Source of the DNA: Owenia fusiformis
Lineage: Eukaryota > Annelida > Polychaeta > Sabellida > Oweniidae
DNA length: 64,000 bases
Direction of reading: 5' to 3'
NCBI GenBank assembly: GCA_903813345.2
Contig: CAIIXF020000008.1
Location: forward strand, 9,143,278-9,207,277
Each line of letters starts with the position of its first letter. Positions within the stretch are counted from its first letter, which is position 1. Under the pieces are notes generated by a model that made no database searches, had not been told where the DNA came from, and saw nothing but the letters and a program-made list of their open reading frames with translations. Positions 36,761 to 47,701 of the stretch are shown here, one piece after another. The translations under genes were made by a program, and so were the position numbers.

Positions 36761-39014
36761 AGAAACCAAAATGGCAATTTTGATGGAAAGACACAAAGTA
36801 CCAGTCAAAATCTCTGAAGATTTCCGGGCAAACAATGGCAGCTCTCTCAGTTAGGTTTTAGACTGTCTTCTCATATTTTGTCAATTTTATTCAATTTCAA
36901 TTGTTTAGAGTTGTGCGTTCAACATATTCGAGAAGTCAATAGCTATAATAAATCTGCAGATTTTGCTCGCATTTATGTAAGCTTTTCTCTTTTGACGGAT
37001 ACTTTGTGTCTTTCCTTGAAATCATGACAGCCCAGAGGTGTAACTGATCTACTGAAATCAACTTCAAGTGCTTACTACTATCTCCCAATGTGAGCTACAT
37101 CAGTGCTTTTTGTTGAGAAAATATGTAAGTTATTAGCCGCTTTTTTGTCGATCAGGATTTAAATTCTCTTTATCTGTCATGTACCTAGCAAGATTAAGAG
37201 ATTTTGACTTGTACATCATGTCTTTCCGTCAAAACTTCCATTTTTGGTTTCTTGGTAAAGAGTATAGCTTCTCAATGTATAATGAGAATTTGCTGTTCGG
37301 CACAGAAGCACCTTTTAATTTTTTTCGATTTTCGCAAGGAGGACACTAACACAATTTTGAAGCGGTTGATAGGGGGCTCTAAAGGCTGTTCTAACATATC
37401 AGTCACAGCCTCTGAAAGAGCTAGATCTAAGGCTCTAGCTTTAGGCTAGTCTAAGTCCTATAGATCTAGTAGTCTAGGCCTAGAGTCATAGGCCATAGCC
37501 CAGGCATAGCCCAGGCATAGGCCCGTAAAAATGTAAAGAAATAAAGCTTACAGCATGTTCTATTTAAGTGAATTTGACTCATGTTATACATGTTCCGAGC
37601 CTATGCCTAGTATAGTCCCGCAGGACGAAGAAGATAGAATGTAAAAATCAAATTGAAAATCAAAATAATCGAACGAAAAAAAATTGAAAAAGTTGAAAAT
37701 TCGATTTCGATTCAATTTGATTTTCTGCCATTATAAATGAAATACTGTACTTACCAACATGTTTCTCGGATATATATGTTGTTCTTACTTTATCTTCGCC
37801 GAAGATCGATGTTTATTTATATATAACAATCGAATAATCGACATAATTCAAACTCATCACTACGACACAAAAATATATCACTTTCGAAACCATGTAAACT
37901 GCGAAGATGACGTCATTTATATCCGGGATTGCTTTGCAAACTCCACACAACAGACTGTCCCATCTTTTCTCCTGCTTTCTCCCGATGCAATTCATACATT
38001 ACTCGGAGATTACTGTCAAACGTTCCAAGTTTTACAATTTTAGCATGTTTATTACGATCTAATTCCTGCCAGTATCAATGAATAAATCTATTGACCAACA
38101 GATTGGAAATATGTATTCCAGCGATACCCTCATTTTGACGAAAGAATGGTACAAATATGTCCACTATTTATCGAGATATCGTGTAGAAAAATTGAAGAAA
38201 GACATAATTTCTATTTCTAGACTGAACTGTTCACGCTCGCAAGTGGCATCTCCAACTCCATATATGGGCAAAAAGGTGGAGTTAACAATAAGCAATGCAG
38301 GGATTGACATGATTGACACGAAGAAGTCTCGATGAATCTCGCTTAAACTCCGCCCCTTCTTCGTGAAAAATCACGTGAATTCCGGCTTTTGCTGGGACAT
38401 ATCCGGGCATCTCGAGATCGGCTTCGAACCCAATCAGAAGTTTCAATTTTGACTGGCGCCGCATACATTATCTCAAGTCTCACCCAATATTTTTATGTAT
38501 ACGTTAATAATCAAATAATCTAATTGGTTTAAACTTTGCTGCACATGCGCGCAATGTGGGCCATGTTTTTTCTAGTGATTTCGTTTCGTTTCATGGAGTT
38601 TGCGTTTCAGTGAAACTTCCGCAAAAATGGGGGGTCATGGACAGAATTAACAGGTAAAATCACTTCGAAATTTCAAGAGAACTTTTTACCTATTATAGCA
38701 AAACTTTTGTTTTATTTGTGGATTCTATCAGATAAGAGTCTCAAGGGTATGTAGGCAAATTCATTTTGGTAGGAGCACTCTGTTTAGTTTGAAAACGCAC
38801 TCTTTATATATCAGCACTGTAGAAACATGACGGTATAAATTTATTGAACCCCGGCTAGAAATTTTACAATAGTTCACGGTGTTCCAAATAGAATTACTTT
38901 TGCCAAGAATTGACTAGAGACTCGAGTAACACAGGATAACCTGTATCAACACCTGATAGTGACATCTATTGGTGAAAAACTCGAGAAATAAGCCTTTTAT
39001 CTCTTATAATCGGG
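36761..39014. other. non-coding stretch with two unassigned small ORFs
   Basis: Plus-strand frames at 37759-38043 (94 codons) and 38078-38335 (85 codons) are the longest here. Neither has a recognisable domain, signal or splice context. At 37400-37520 CTAG-rich words (AGATCTAGTAGTCTAGGCC, CATAGCCCAGG twice) form a small low-complexity patch. Confidence 0.35.
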
Positions 39015-40000
39015 GAAAAAATCACGGACATCTAATACGTTCTTCGAACTGCCCTGGAACTATATCTATATACCAGGACTGGCATCCAGATCCAAGTATT
39101 TTTTAAGACCGCCGACTCTCGTTGGGCTATTTATCCCTATTGACTCAGTTGTTCATATAAATTTACGTACCTTAGATGCTTTGTAATCGACGTAGATAGA
39201 AAATATTGTTTCCTAAATTGTTCTGAAAAGCGATAATTATTACTAAATGTACTTTGAACAGGTCGACTGACCAAAAAGTCGGACTTCTGGCACAAGGTCA
39301 CGTGACCAAATAGAATTTGTATAGATAAAATTGATGACGTCACCGCCATCGGTGTAGGTCAGGTCAAAAGTCATCCATCTTGCCATTTGCCCAGCGTATT
39401 CTTACCAGTCGACAAAAAACGATGAAATCACGTTGAAAATAAAATATACACTTTAAAATTGAGGCTGCATGATTGAATATGACAAGACTCCATTGAATAC
39501 AGCTGTGCAATTTACAGTCACCAAGATGAGCTAATTTCGGAGAGATTCAGTGAGATTCGGGAATTAAAAAAGGTAAGCCCTTCCGGTTTCCCAACTTCAA
39601 GTATTTGAAATCCCAGAATTTCGCCAGAAACCACGGACATCTAATACGTTCTTCGAACTGCCCTGGAACTATATCAATAACAGGACTGGCATCAGATCCA
39701 AGTATTTTTCAAGACCGCCGACTCTCGTTGGGCTATTTATCCTATTGACTCAGTTGTTCATATAAATTTACGTACCTTAGATGCTAATCGACGTAGATAG
39801 AAAATATTGTTTCCTAATTTGTTCTGAAAAGCGATAATTATTACTAAATGTACTTTGAACAGGTCGACTGACAAAAAAGCCGGGCTTCTGGCACGTCTCG
39901 TTCTCGCTCTCAAACAAAACGTGAAGAACGTGACGTCACTTCCGAATCATAGCATTCAAAATAAGTAGCGTTTAATTCCCAACAACATATGTAATATAAC

Positions 40001-40067
40001 GGTGGTCTAGTGGGAGAATCCTCACTTAGCACGCTGGAGGCCCGGGTTCGAATCCCGTACTCGCTCT
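40001..40067 (+). other. tRNA-Ala(AGC)-like Pol III module inside hAT-like element
   Basis: The stretch has an A-box-like TGGTCTAGTGGG, an anticodon-loop-like CTTAGCACG (anticodon AGC), a B box GGTTCGAATCC with a short T-stem, and a T-run directly after TCGCTC that would stop Pol III. The acceptor stem does not pair (upstream ATAACGG against TACTCGC), so it is not a functional tRNA. The same module is in the 53-kb copy. It most resembles a tRNA-derived SINE head or a captured tRNA relic. Confidence 0.7.
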
Positions 40068-40588
40068 TTTTTTTTTTTCGAGGTCGTTATCTTCATCGTC
40101 AAGATTACGAATACCAAATGTCGATGTGATGTTTTAATTGATAAATACGAATTCCTTACACATTTCGTTATCTTATTGTGAAATAGCAAACTAAGAGATA
40201 TCTTTACTCGCTAGGAATTAACATAATATTATTTGAAGCGATTTTAGAAAATTTTGAAACCGCCATCTTGGTAATATTGATGACGTGATCACCATCGGTC
40301 AAGGTCAGGTCAAAAGTCATCCATCTTGCCATTTGCCCGGCGTTTTCTTACCAGTCGACAAAAAACGATGAAATCACGTTGAAAATAAAATATACACTTT
40401 AAAATTGAGGCTGATCGAATATGACAAGACTCCATTGAATACAGCTGTGCAATTTACAGTCACCAAGATGAGCTAATTTCGGAGAGATTCGGTGAGATTC
40501 GGGAATTGAAAAAGGTAAGCCCCAACTTCAAAGTGTTTGAAATCCCAGAATTCTCGCCAGAAACATTCTCTCTGACTGTGCCAGAAAC

Positions 40589-41134
40589 TTATCCCGTTCC
40601 CGGACTATGGTCCTGTGAACATCTCAATCTTTTGCCTGTGCGATTACAACATGGGAGAATTTTTTACTGATCTCACACTTCAGATACCTACTTTAATAGA
40701 TTCCTTGGTAATTTAGCATTCTTTTCGTGTAGTTGAATCCACAATTGTCTGGGTTTATCGGCAGAACGAAAACATTTTCGTTTTTGATCGCAATATTTGC
40801 GTATAACATTTAACTTATTTCAACCGTCAAATTCCTCCATATTGGTACTTCCGGGCTACATCCGGGACAGCCAAACGGGGGATTCTCCTTTTAAATCCAA
40901 CCGCCATTTTGAAAAGTGATGGAATCTCTCTCAATGAAAAAGAGAAAATGTTCCCGTTCTGCCGATATACCCAGACAATCGGCGGTTCCAATATATTAGA
41001 AGTTACATCTTGAGTTCTATAATGCATTGAGGTAGGTATCTTAAGTGTAAGGGGCGTAGATAATTCTCCCAAGTTGTAATCGTACAGGCAAATGAATGCG
41101 ATCAGTGCAGGACTATAGTCCGGGAACGGGATAA
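40589..41134. mobile_element. nested 546-bp MITE, TSD CCAGAAAC
   Basis: Ends TTATCCCGTTCCCGGACTAT and ATAGTCCGGGAACGGGATAA are inverted copies with one mismatch. Similarity between the two halves continues inward (GCCTGT.CGATTACAAC, GGGAGAATT, AGATACCTAC, TTGTCTGGGT.TATCGGCAG), so almost the whole element can fold. CCAGAAAC lies on both sides (40581-40588 and 41135-41142). It sits within the 3' end of the composite hAT-like element and is therefore younger. The minus-strand ORF at 40827-41144 is a shadow. Confidence 0.9.
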
Positions 41135-41166
41135 CCAGAAACATTCTCTCTGACTGTGGAAAAAAT

Positions 41167-42700
41167 CTTATTGTACAACAGTTTAATTCACCAGTTCAGT
41201 TGAAAGCTTTGTCACATAACCAATTAACAACCGATTATCACATCTATGTTCCTGGGCCTATATTGAGGTTCTAGACTTCACAAGTTTTTACCAAAATGAA
41301 CTGAAAATTTTCTTCAGGCGTCTAAAAAGCATCTTTACGAATGTAGTAAACGCATATTAGTTTTTAAATGACTCACCATTAGTCCACCACACGCCTGTCC
41401 TGTTTAATAAGCTGAAGAAGACTTGTAACTTTGCAGAATCTGTTTTTAACACTGACAGGAGTTTCGGACGACATTAGTTTTTAAACTTTTAAAGATGGCT
41501 CTAAAACTGCAATACAGCATCAACGAAATCATTAAAAATTGATATGATATTTCGTAATTTTGACCACTTTGCCGGATAAATTATACTTGATACAATTATT
41601 TTTAAATACAAAAATTGTTACTTCAGGTAAAATATTAATTCTGAATGAACCGTATGGTAGAGATAATTTGTGATAGTTTGTAATTTAGACATATCCACTA
41701 ATTGATTAGGATGATCCGCGCAGTTCGCTTTTTTTAGTTCGTTTTTATTGCGCATGACTAGTTTAAATTGTTCATTCAGTGCAATTGTGACTCTACAGAC
41801 CCGGGTCTACAGAATTAAGGTAGTAACGCAACTAACGATTTGATTTTGATATATATGTATATTTGAACTTTGGCTTGTTAAAGATTCTGTTGTATTACAC
41901 CATTCTAAACCATTTTGATTCATGTCTGATAAATTCACTGTGAAAAGTTCCCGTAGTAGTCGTAGATCGAAGTGCCATCTAAATATGAACATATATAACT
42001 AGCCCATGCGCATGCCTATCTCACAAACTGAACCAAAGAAGAAACTTTGCGCGGATTTTCCCTCGTATATATTCTCGCTGTAGCGGTATAAAATTAATTT
42101 TTTCAGTTGAATCTTCCCGGGAAAAAATGTTCAATTTGGAAGAGCTTGAAATAATGTCCAGATTACTAGAAGCATTAGAAGCGTTATCTATTTTTTATTT
42201 TTCGGCTTGTTGGCCATGCCCCTCTTGTAAGGGGAGGCAGAGACATATAAAACATTTTATTTGTCTCTGGGGAGGGTGAAATTTTGGAGATCAACACGCC
42301 GCATTCACAAATTAACAGTCCCCGGGAGAACATATTTCGGCTTAGTTTTTCCATCTAGCTGGTCCTTAGGATTGAGAGTCTCCCAGGTCCTAGAAGTTAC
42401 AATGGGTTATAATGGATTAATTTATTAAGTCCAAATATAAGTCTGAAATAATATCGGGGACGATCCGAAATCATCCAAGAGCGTATTCACAACGGTATTT
42501 AACGTTGGGATCCATGGGCCAAGAAAATGTATAAAACGTTTAAATGTCGCATGATTGAATAAATGCACTCAGTTTTAACTATATTTAACGATAGTAAGGG
42601 AAAGAGGTCACCATATAAATCAATGGAGAGTAGCCTCGGACATTATTTGATAGGACCTCCTACCCTTTTACCTATGGCCTAAGGTGGGGATGAATGACAA
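41167..42700. other. non-coding stretch with one possible 50-codon ORF
   Basis: An ATG at 42127, after a TTTTTTCAG acceptor-like tract and with A at -3, opens 50 codons to a TGA at 42277: MFNLEELEIMSRLLEALEAL, then a Cys-containing tail (PCPSCKG). The start resembles acidic helical N-termini seen in many proteins, which is not diagnostic. No other gene trace. Confidence 0.25.
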
Positions 42701-42707
42701 GCATAAA

Positions 42708-42839
42708 CACGCCCGGTGATCGTACAAAATGTATAGAGGGGGGTTAGAAAACTCAAAAAATTTGGAAGATTTATTTTTTCAAGTTTTATTGAAGAAATCG
42801 CCCTCCCCCTCCATCCATTTTGTACGATCACCGGGCGTG
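42708..42839. mobile_element. 132-bp miniature element, 24-bp TIRs, TSD ATAAA
   Basis: CACGCCCGGTGATCGTACAA at the left and TTGTACGATCACCGGGCGTG at the right are exact inverted copies (arms continue through AATG/CATT). ATAAA flanks both sides (42703-42707 and 42840-42844). The interior is about 84 bp. The plus-strand ORF from 42729 crosses the right arm and is not convincing. Confidence 0.9.
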
Positions 42840-43058
42840 ATAAATGATAACTCTATTTTCTATTATGAGTATTTAACGCAATATTTTAAGGGAGATAAAT
42901 GGAAGAATCACTCGATTACGATTGGCGAAACCATAGACACGGGAACAAGAGTTCATCCCCCTCCCACTCACTATGTATTAGGTAGAAAAAACATTAGCTA
43001 TACAGTGACTGGGGGGTGGGGGAGGTTTAAATCTTCCTGGGCCTGTGGGCGAAACGGT

Positions 43059-43490
43059 GTTCATTTCGGTAACAAAATGTCGGAACGTCGAAGGTAGTAC
43101 GATTTTTTGTCCCTTCGTACGCGTTGTAGGCAGAATCTCCCCGACATTTTTACTCACAAACGTATCAGTGATGTTTGCGAAAAATAGCTCAGAAGACAAC
43201 AGAATTGTCGATTCAATTCCTCACTTAAGTTACAGAAACGGTAAGGGTTAAAAGTGCAGATCTTCACTGTTTTTCGAAATACCGTTTCTGTAACTTAAGT
43301 GAGGAATTAAATCGACGATTCTGTTGTCTTCTGAACTATTTGTTCACAAATGTGTACATTTTCTTAAACATATGATACTGATACACGTTTATGATAAAAA
43401 TGTCGTGGGAAGTCTGCCTACAACGTGTGAAATAAGGAAAAAAGAAAATTCGTAGCTTCGATGTTCCGACATTTTGTTACCGAAACGAAC
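43059..43490. repeat. 432-bp inverted repeat (foldback), GTTC...GAAC
   Basis: GTTCATTTCGGTAACAAAATG at the left is mirrored by CATTTTGTTACCGAAACGAAC at the right, and GACAACAGAATTGTCGATTC through CCGTTTCTGTAACTTAAGTG forms the inner arms around a centre near 43258. The middle parts of the arms have diverged. ORFs on both strands here are palindrome shadows. No target duplication identified. Confidence 0.8.
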
Positions 43491-45124
43491 TTCGGTAACC
43501 AGCGTAATCGAGTGGATCACCAGTCTAAGTGAAGAATTGATGAATTTATATGGAAATGATGGAGGCTTTTTCTTCAAGAAGAATGGATGAATTTTGTTGT
43601 GTACGTCATTTTAAAAATTTGCATTTAAAACGTTACATTGTTGGACTTTTCTCCAAGCAGAATGGATGATTTTTATGTAGGCATTCATCATAATTATGAC
43701 AATACAGAGAGTGAACATTCTCCCACAAATTATGTTTTTATTGGAATGTGTTCTTGAATAATTACTCACAATGCAACACTCGAAGAGAACACCATGATAC
43801 CTCTTATTCTTATTGGTCTTTTTTGTTTACTTTTACATGAGATTGAATATATTTTATGCTCCAATCCTATTGAAAATTGATTTTTATTGAAAATAATACT
43901 AAAACATATACATTTTATCTAATACTTTTTGAAATATTACCATAAAAGGGAAGCATGGCATTGCTCATTTTGAAGGTCTCATGTTATTACACAGAGTTGC
44001 ATACTCTTCTAATTGAAAGTCCATGGATAGCACAATCAAGACCCTTACTTTTTTGCATATTGAGTTTCACCACACCATATACCCATACCCATCTACTTAA
44101 TACCAAAAGAAGAAGTCCCAAATCCCCCTCGTTCAGTGTTAATTTTGCGATTTTGCTGGCCGATCTAATTATTTTCGAAGAAATTAATTTAATCTGAAGT
44201 TTGAATATACCGGGAAAGTCCTAGATTATAATCCGATTGATCATTGAATTTGTTTATCATAAACTTGATTGGCTGCCTGGTTCAAGGCGTTTGTGGGCGC
44301 TTGTGTGACTCAATGGGGATTCCTCTCGCTAGCCGAGGAATCGATATTGTGTTTAATTCTGGAGTTTGGTTGTTCTGTTGATTACTTCCGATATTTCGGC
44401 AATAATATACCCAAAGTTATTCTCAAGATATATCCATGGCATGTGAGATGTTATATGAGCAATAACAATAGGACATCATTGATTGTCTGGGGGAGAAATC
44501 TATGGCAAGCATCTTTAAACATTTCTTCACGAAGAATGGATTTATTGTAGGCCTTTTTAAAACACATACTTTGCCTTTAAAACGTTACTTTTTTGAACTC
44601 TAACCCTTTTCCATGAAAAATTGATGAATTTTTATGTAGTATTTTCAAAACACGTTATTTTACCTTTAAAACGAGAACCTTTTCTCAAAGAATTAATAGT
44701 TTTAGCATTCTGATACACATCGCATCTAAAAAGTCTGTTGAAAATAAGCGTTACGTTGAAGACCCCGGGAAACGTTTAAGGCATTTTGTCTCGTCTCTTT
44801 CTTCCTTTCAAAATCTTGTTTTTTGAAAAACTTGAAACAAAAATAAATGGTTGAAACAAAACAACTTTTCTTGATCTATCCTAAGTGTAGGAAATAACCT
44901 GTTTTATCCCATGCCCAGTAGAGTTTTACGGAGATAAGTTGGTAAGATACATGTTTATCCCGTATTCTGATTTTGAGGTTTCCATATACGAAACCTCCAT
45001 ATCTCCCGCCCCAGGACATATGTTCCCACTGAAAATAATTTAATTTTGGAAAAAATGACAAAAACTAAAGATTGAAAAAATTAGAAAACTACTGGATATA
45101 AGATAAAGCAGTTATGTATGGTCG
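43491..45124. other. non-coding stretch with loose GAATGGATGAATTTTT repeats
   Basis: GAATGGATGAATTTT and TTTAAAACGTTAC words recur near 43580, 43660, 44533 and 44610, suggesting a decayed repeat. The plus-strand ORF at 44269-44550 (93 codons) has no recognisable domain. A small hairpin GAGGTTTCCATATACGAAAC plus CTC lies near 44975. Confidence 0.4.
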
Positions 45125-45225
45125 GTTTGGATATGGGGTTTATCTCACGTGAGATACGCACATCTATATTCGGTCCCTCAGGTAGATATGCATATCTCCC
45201 TCTGGATAAACCCCATATCCAAAAC
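45125..45225. repeat. short palindrome (hairpin) 4
   Basis: GTTTGGATATGGGGTTTATC pairs with GATAAACCCCATATCCAAAA plus C. The inner pair is GATACGCACATCTA with TAGATATGCATATC; loop TATTCGGTCCCTCAGG. Hairpin 5 at 48200 shares the arm core GGATATGGGTTTATCC. Confidence 0.9.
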
Positions 45226-46629
45226 CTCCCAGTACACAACCTTTATTTATGGTGTTTAGTGTTGTATTATATGATCTAAATAGCTTAACTTTTGGTGCGA
45301 TATGGTGGGGAAGTCAAACATTTGAAAATTAAAAGACAAACAATTTTTCTTCAATCCAACCCTTTTGGGTCCTCCAAACCATCAGATTTATAATGTATTG
45401 CACTCTGAGCTGAGGTTTCAAATTTGAAAAGGTACATAAAAGAATAATTTATCCTGAGATTAGATATTCTTTTGTCAAGATACAGTTATTAAGTCCATGA
45501 GTTTATGAAGGATCAAAAGATTGGCCATGTTTTACTCTACTAAGAAACAAAACTTTCAGTTTCATTTTTCTGAAATCTTAAGACATACTTCATGAAAAAG
45601 CTGGACTCTGCTTCTCTCTACTACACTAAAAATTCTTTACAGAGGGTACTGATTTCTTTCTTGATTTGCATTTTGAAGGATCGGAATATGCAAAGTCAAG
45701 TTCTGTTTATTTCAGGGGGATGGGTTCTAAGGATTTAGGATCCATTTTCCCACTAATTCTTTAATTACTCCAAATATTAAACTGAGGTTTAATGAAACAC
45801 AAATACAGAAAATACACTGAAATCCAGTGCATAATATATATGAAACATGATGTGGTGTTCACGCCACAGTGATTTCAACCTTCAATCAAGCCAGAAGTGG
45901 ACTGACCACAAAAGATATTACATGTATATGGCTTCTTATTTATATAAACCAATTACTTAGGACATTCACATGTCATGTCATGTGGCTACTAAGGGTACAG
46001 GTTGAGAAAATAAATTTATTCATATGTGACACTTATACATTCCTATTGCCTTTTAGCAGCCTAGTTGTCTTTGTTGATCATAGTTTTTATCCTACCTTGT
46101 AAAAGCATGACAAGGCATGTGCTGCTGATTCCTTATTTAACATTTTGGCACAGGTATACACCTGTATAGATTTGAACCTGCTGAGCTGCTTTTTTATGTT
46201 TTTCAATATTCTGAAATGTAAAACTATTCAGACCAGAGAGTTCACAACTGGACATTTAGACTAAAATACAATTCTTTTAAATGTCGTTTTTTTATTTAAC
46301 AAAATATACAAGTCATACAAAATATAATGTGAACACTTTCATAAAATGAGCCAGGTCACAGGAAAAGGGGTCTTATTACAGATTTTTTCAATAATCTGAT
46401 TTTTTGTTCTTCTTACAAAGCACTAAGAGGCCTTTCAAATGAGACATGGCTTATGCCTTAACAATTTTCCCTTGCCTGTATAGACCAAAAATTCGGATTT
46501 GAATTTAGCATATTTTCCTCTTAATCTTGGCCACATTTTTGGCTCTGTAGCATAATTTTAATTTTTGTGATAAGACCAGTTTTCCTATGGCCAGGCTCAA
46601 ATATCATAATTATCTATCTGATATTTCAT
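45226..46629. other. non-coding stretch
   Basis: No exon, repeat or paired termini recognised. The plus ORF at 45869-46102 is unremarkable. Confidence 0.4.
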
Positions 46630-47701
46630 CATACCTGCAAACCTAAGACCAAAAATTTGCGGTAGTTTTTTTCCGTATTGCGTTATTTTTGCGGTTGATT
46701 TTTCAAAATGCGGTAGTTTTTGTTGTATTTTTCGACAAAAATGCGTTAGTTTTATGGTCGATTTTGAAAAAATTTGGTAGTTTTTGCGGTAGATCTTTGA
46801 AAAAACTGTACTTTTTCAGAAGTTTTTGAAAAATGTGGTAGTTTTAAGGTAGATTTTGAAAAAATGCGGTAGTTTTGCAGTAGATTTTTGAAAAACTAGT
46901 TTTGCGGAAGATTTTGAAAAATGCGGTAGTTTTACGATAGATTTTGAAAAAATGCAGTAGTTTTTGCGGTAGATTTTTGAAAAAACTATAGTTTTGCGGA
47001 AGATTTTGAAAAATGCGGTAGTTTTACGGTAGATTAAAATAAAAAATGCGGTAGTTTTTGCGGAAGATTTTGAAAACATACGGTAGTTTTTGAGGTAGAT
47101 ATAAAAAACTGATTTTGCGTAGATTTCGACAAACTTCAATGAATAAATAATAAAGTATGTTTTTCTGACACAGCATTCACGGAACTCTAACAGAACAGAC
47201 TAACAATTTGAACACTTCAGTGTTTTTATAACTACAATAGAACCTGTGGTAGTTGAACAGTGTTTTTGCATCACGATACTCCCCAGTGTGTTGACTGATT
47301 ACACGCCAGCTTTCTTAGTTACTTACTAAGTACGCAATAACCACTGTCACAGACCTGCCGACAACTATTTATTTTCGGGTTGGTAATGGAATATTACAAG
47401 GGCAATACAGGAAGACTTGAATTTTTCAGAATTTCCAAATAATAACCATAGATTTTACGGTAGTTTGAACAAGAATACTGTTAATTTCAGCAGAAATATG
47501 GTAGATTTCCAAATATTTAAAGTATATTTTACGGCCGTTCTTAAAATATTCTACGGTAGATTTCAGTAAAATTACGGTAGATTTTTTTCCTGTCATTTTC
47601 CAAAAAAGAAATGGCAAATTCTTTACGGTAGTTTGTCACTTTTTTTACTGAAAAACGAAAATTTTACGGTAGATTCCCGTAAAAATAGGTTGGCAGGTAT
47701 G
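46630..47701. mobile_element. 1.07-kb TIR element, TSD TTCAT, with GCGGTAGTTTT internal repeats
   Basis: CATACCTGCAAACCTA at the left and TAGGTTGGCAGGTATG at the right are inverted copies with one mismatch. TTCAT flanks both sides (46625-46629 and 47702-47706). From 46655 to 47120 the interior is an irregular array of GCGGTAGTTTT and GCGGTAGATTTTGAAAA, about 30 bp per unit. Related ACGGTAGATTTC words fill 47455-47680. The minus-strand ORF at 46816-47139, rich in Lys, Ser and Phe, is a product of the array. Confidence 0.8.

Larger units (their letters stand above)
39023..41158 (+). mobile_element. composite hAT-like element, 8-bp TSD GAAAAAAT
   Basis: The element starts CACGGACATCTAATACG and ends ATTCTCTCTGACTGTG. 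GAAAAAAT flanks both sides exactly (39015-39022 and 41159-41166). Inside are two head-to-tail units: 39023-39631, which lacks about 380 bp in the middle, and 39632-40580, which has it. The terminal 24 bp (CCAGAAACATTCTCTCTGAC plus TGTG) is then repeated, and its second copy is split by a nested MITE at 40589-41134. The relative at 53199-54153 shows the single-unit form. The 8-bp duplication and short CACRG ends suggest hAT; no transposase is encoded. Confidence 0.85.

Noticed and set aside
37759-38335. Two plus-strand ORFs of 94 and 85 codons
   Set aside because: No domain, no start or splice context, and an overlapping ORF of similar length on the other strand.
40001-40067. Functional tRNA-Ala or tRNA-Gly gene
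   Set aside because: A and B boxes and an AGC-like loop are present, but the acceptor stem cannot pair in either copy, and the module is part of a transposon family.
40827-41144. 105-codon minus-strand ORF
   Set aside because: Lies in one arm of the nested foldback MITE; no domain and no splice support.
42729-43097. 122-codon plus-strand ORF
   Set aside because: Runs across a TIR element boundary into another inverted repeat, so it cannot be an old conserved gene; no recognisable motif.
44269-44550. 93-codon plus-strand ORF
   Set aside because: No recognisable family; surrounded by decayed repeats.
46816-47139. 107-codon Lys/Ser/Phe-rich minus-strand ORF
   Set aside because: Follows the GCGGTAG array in the 46.6-kb TIR element; frame changes between units.
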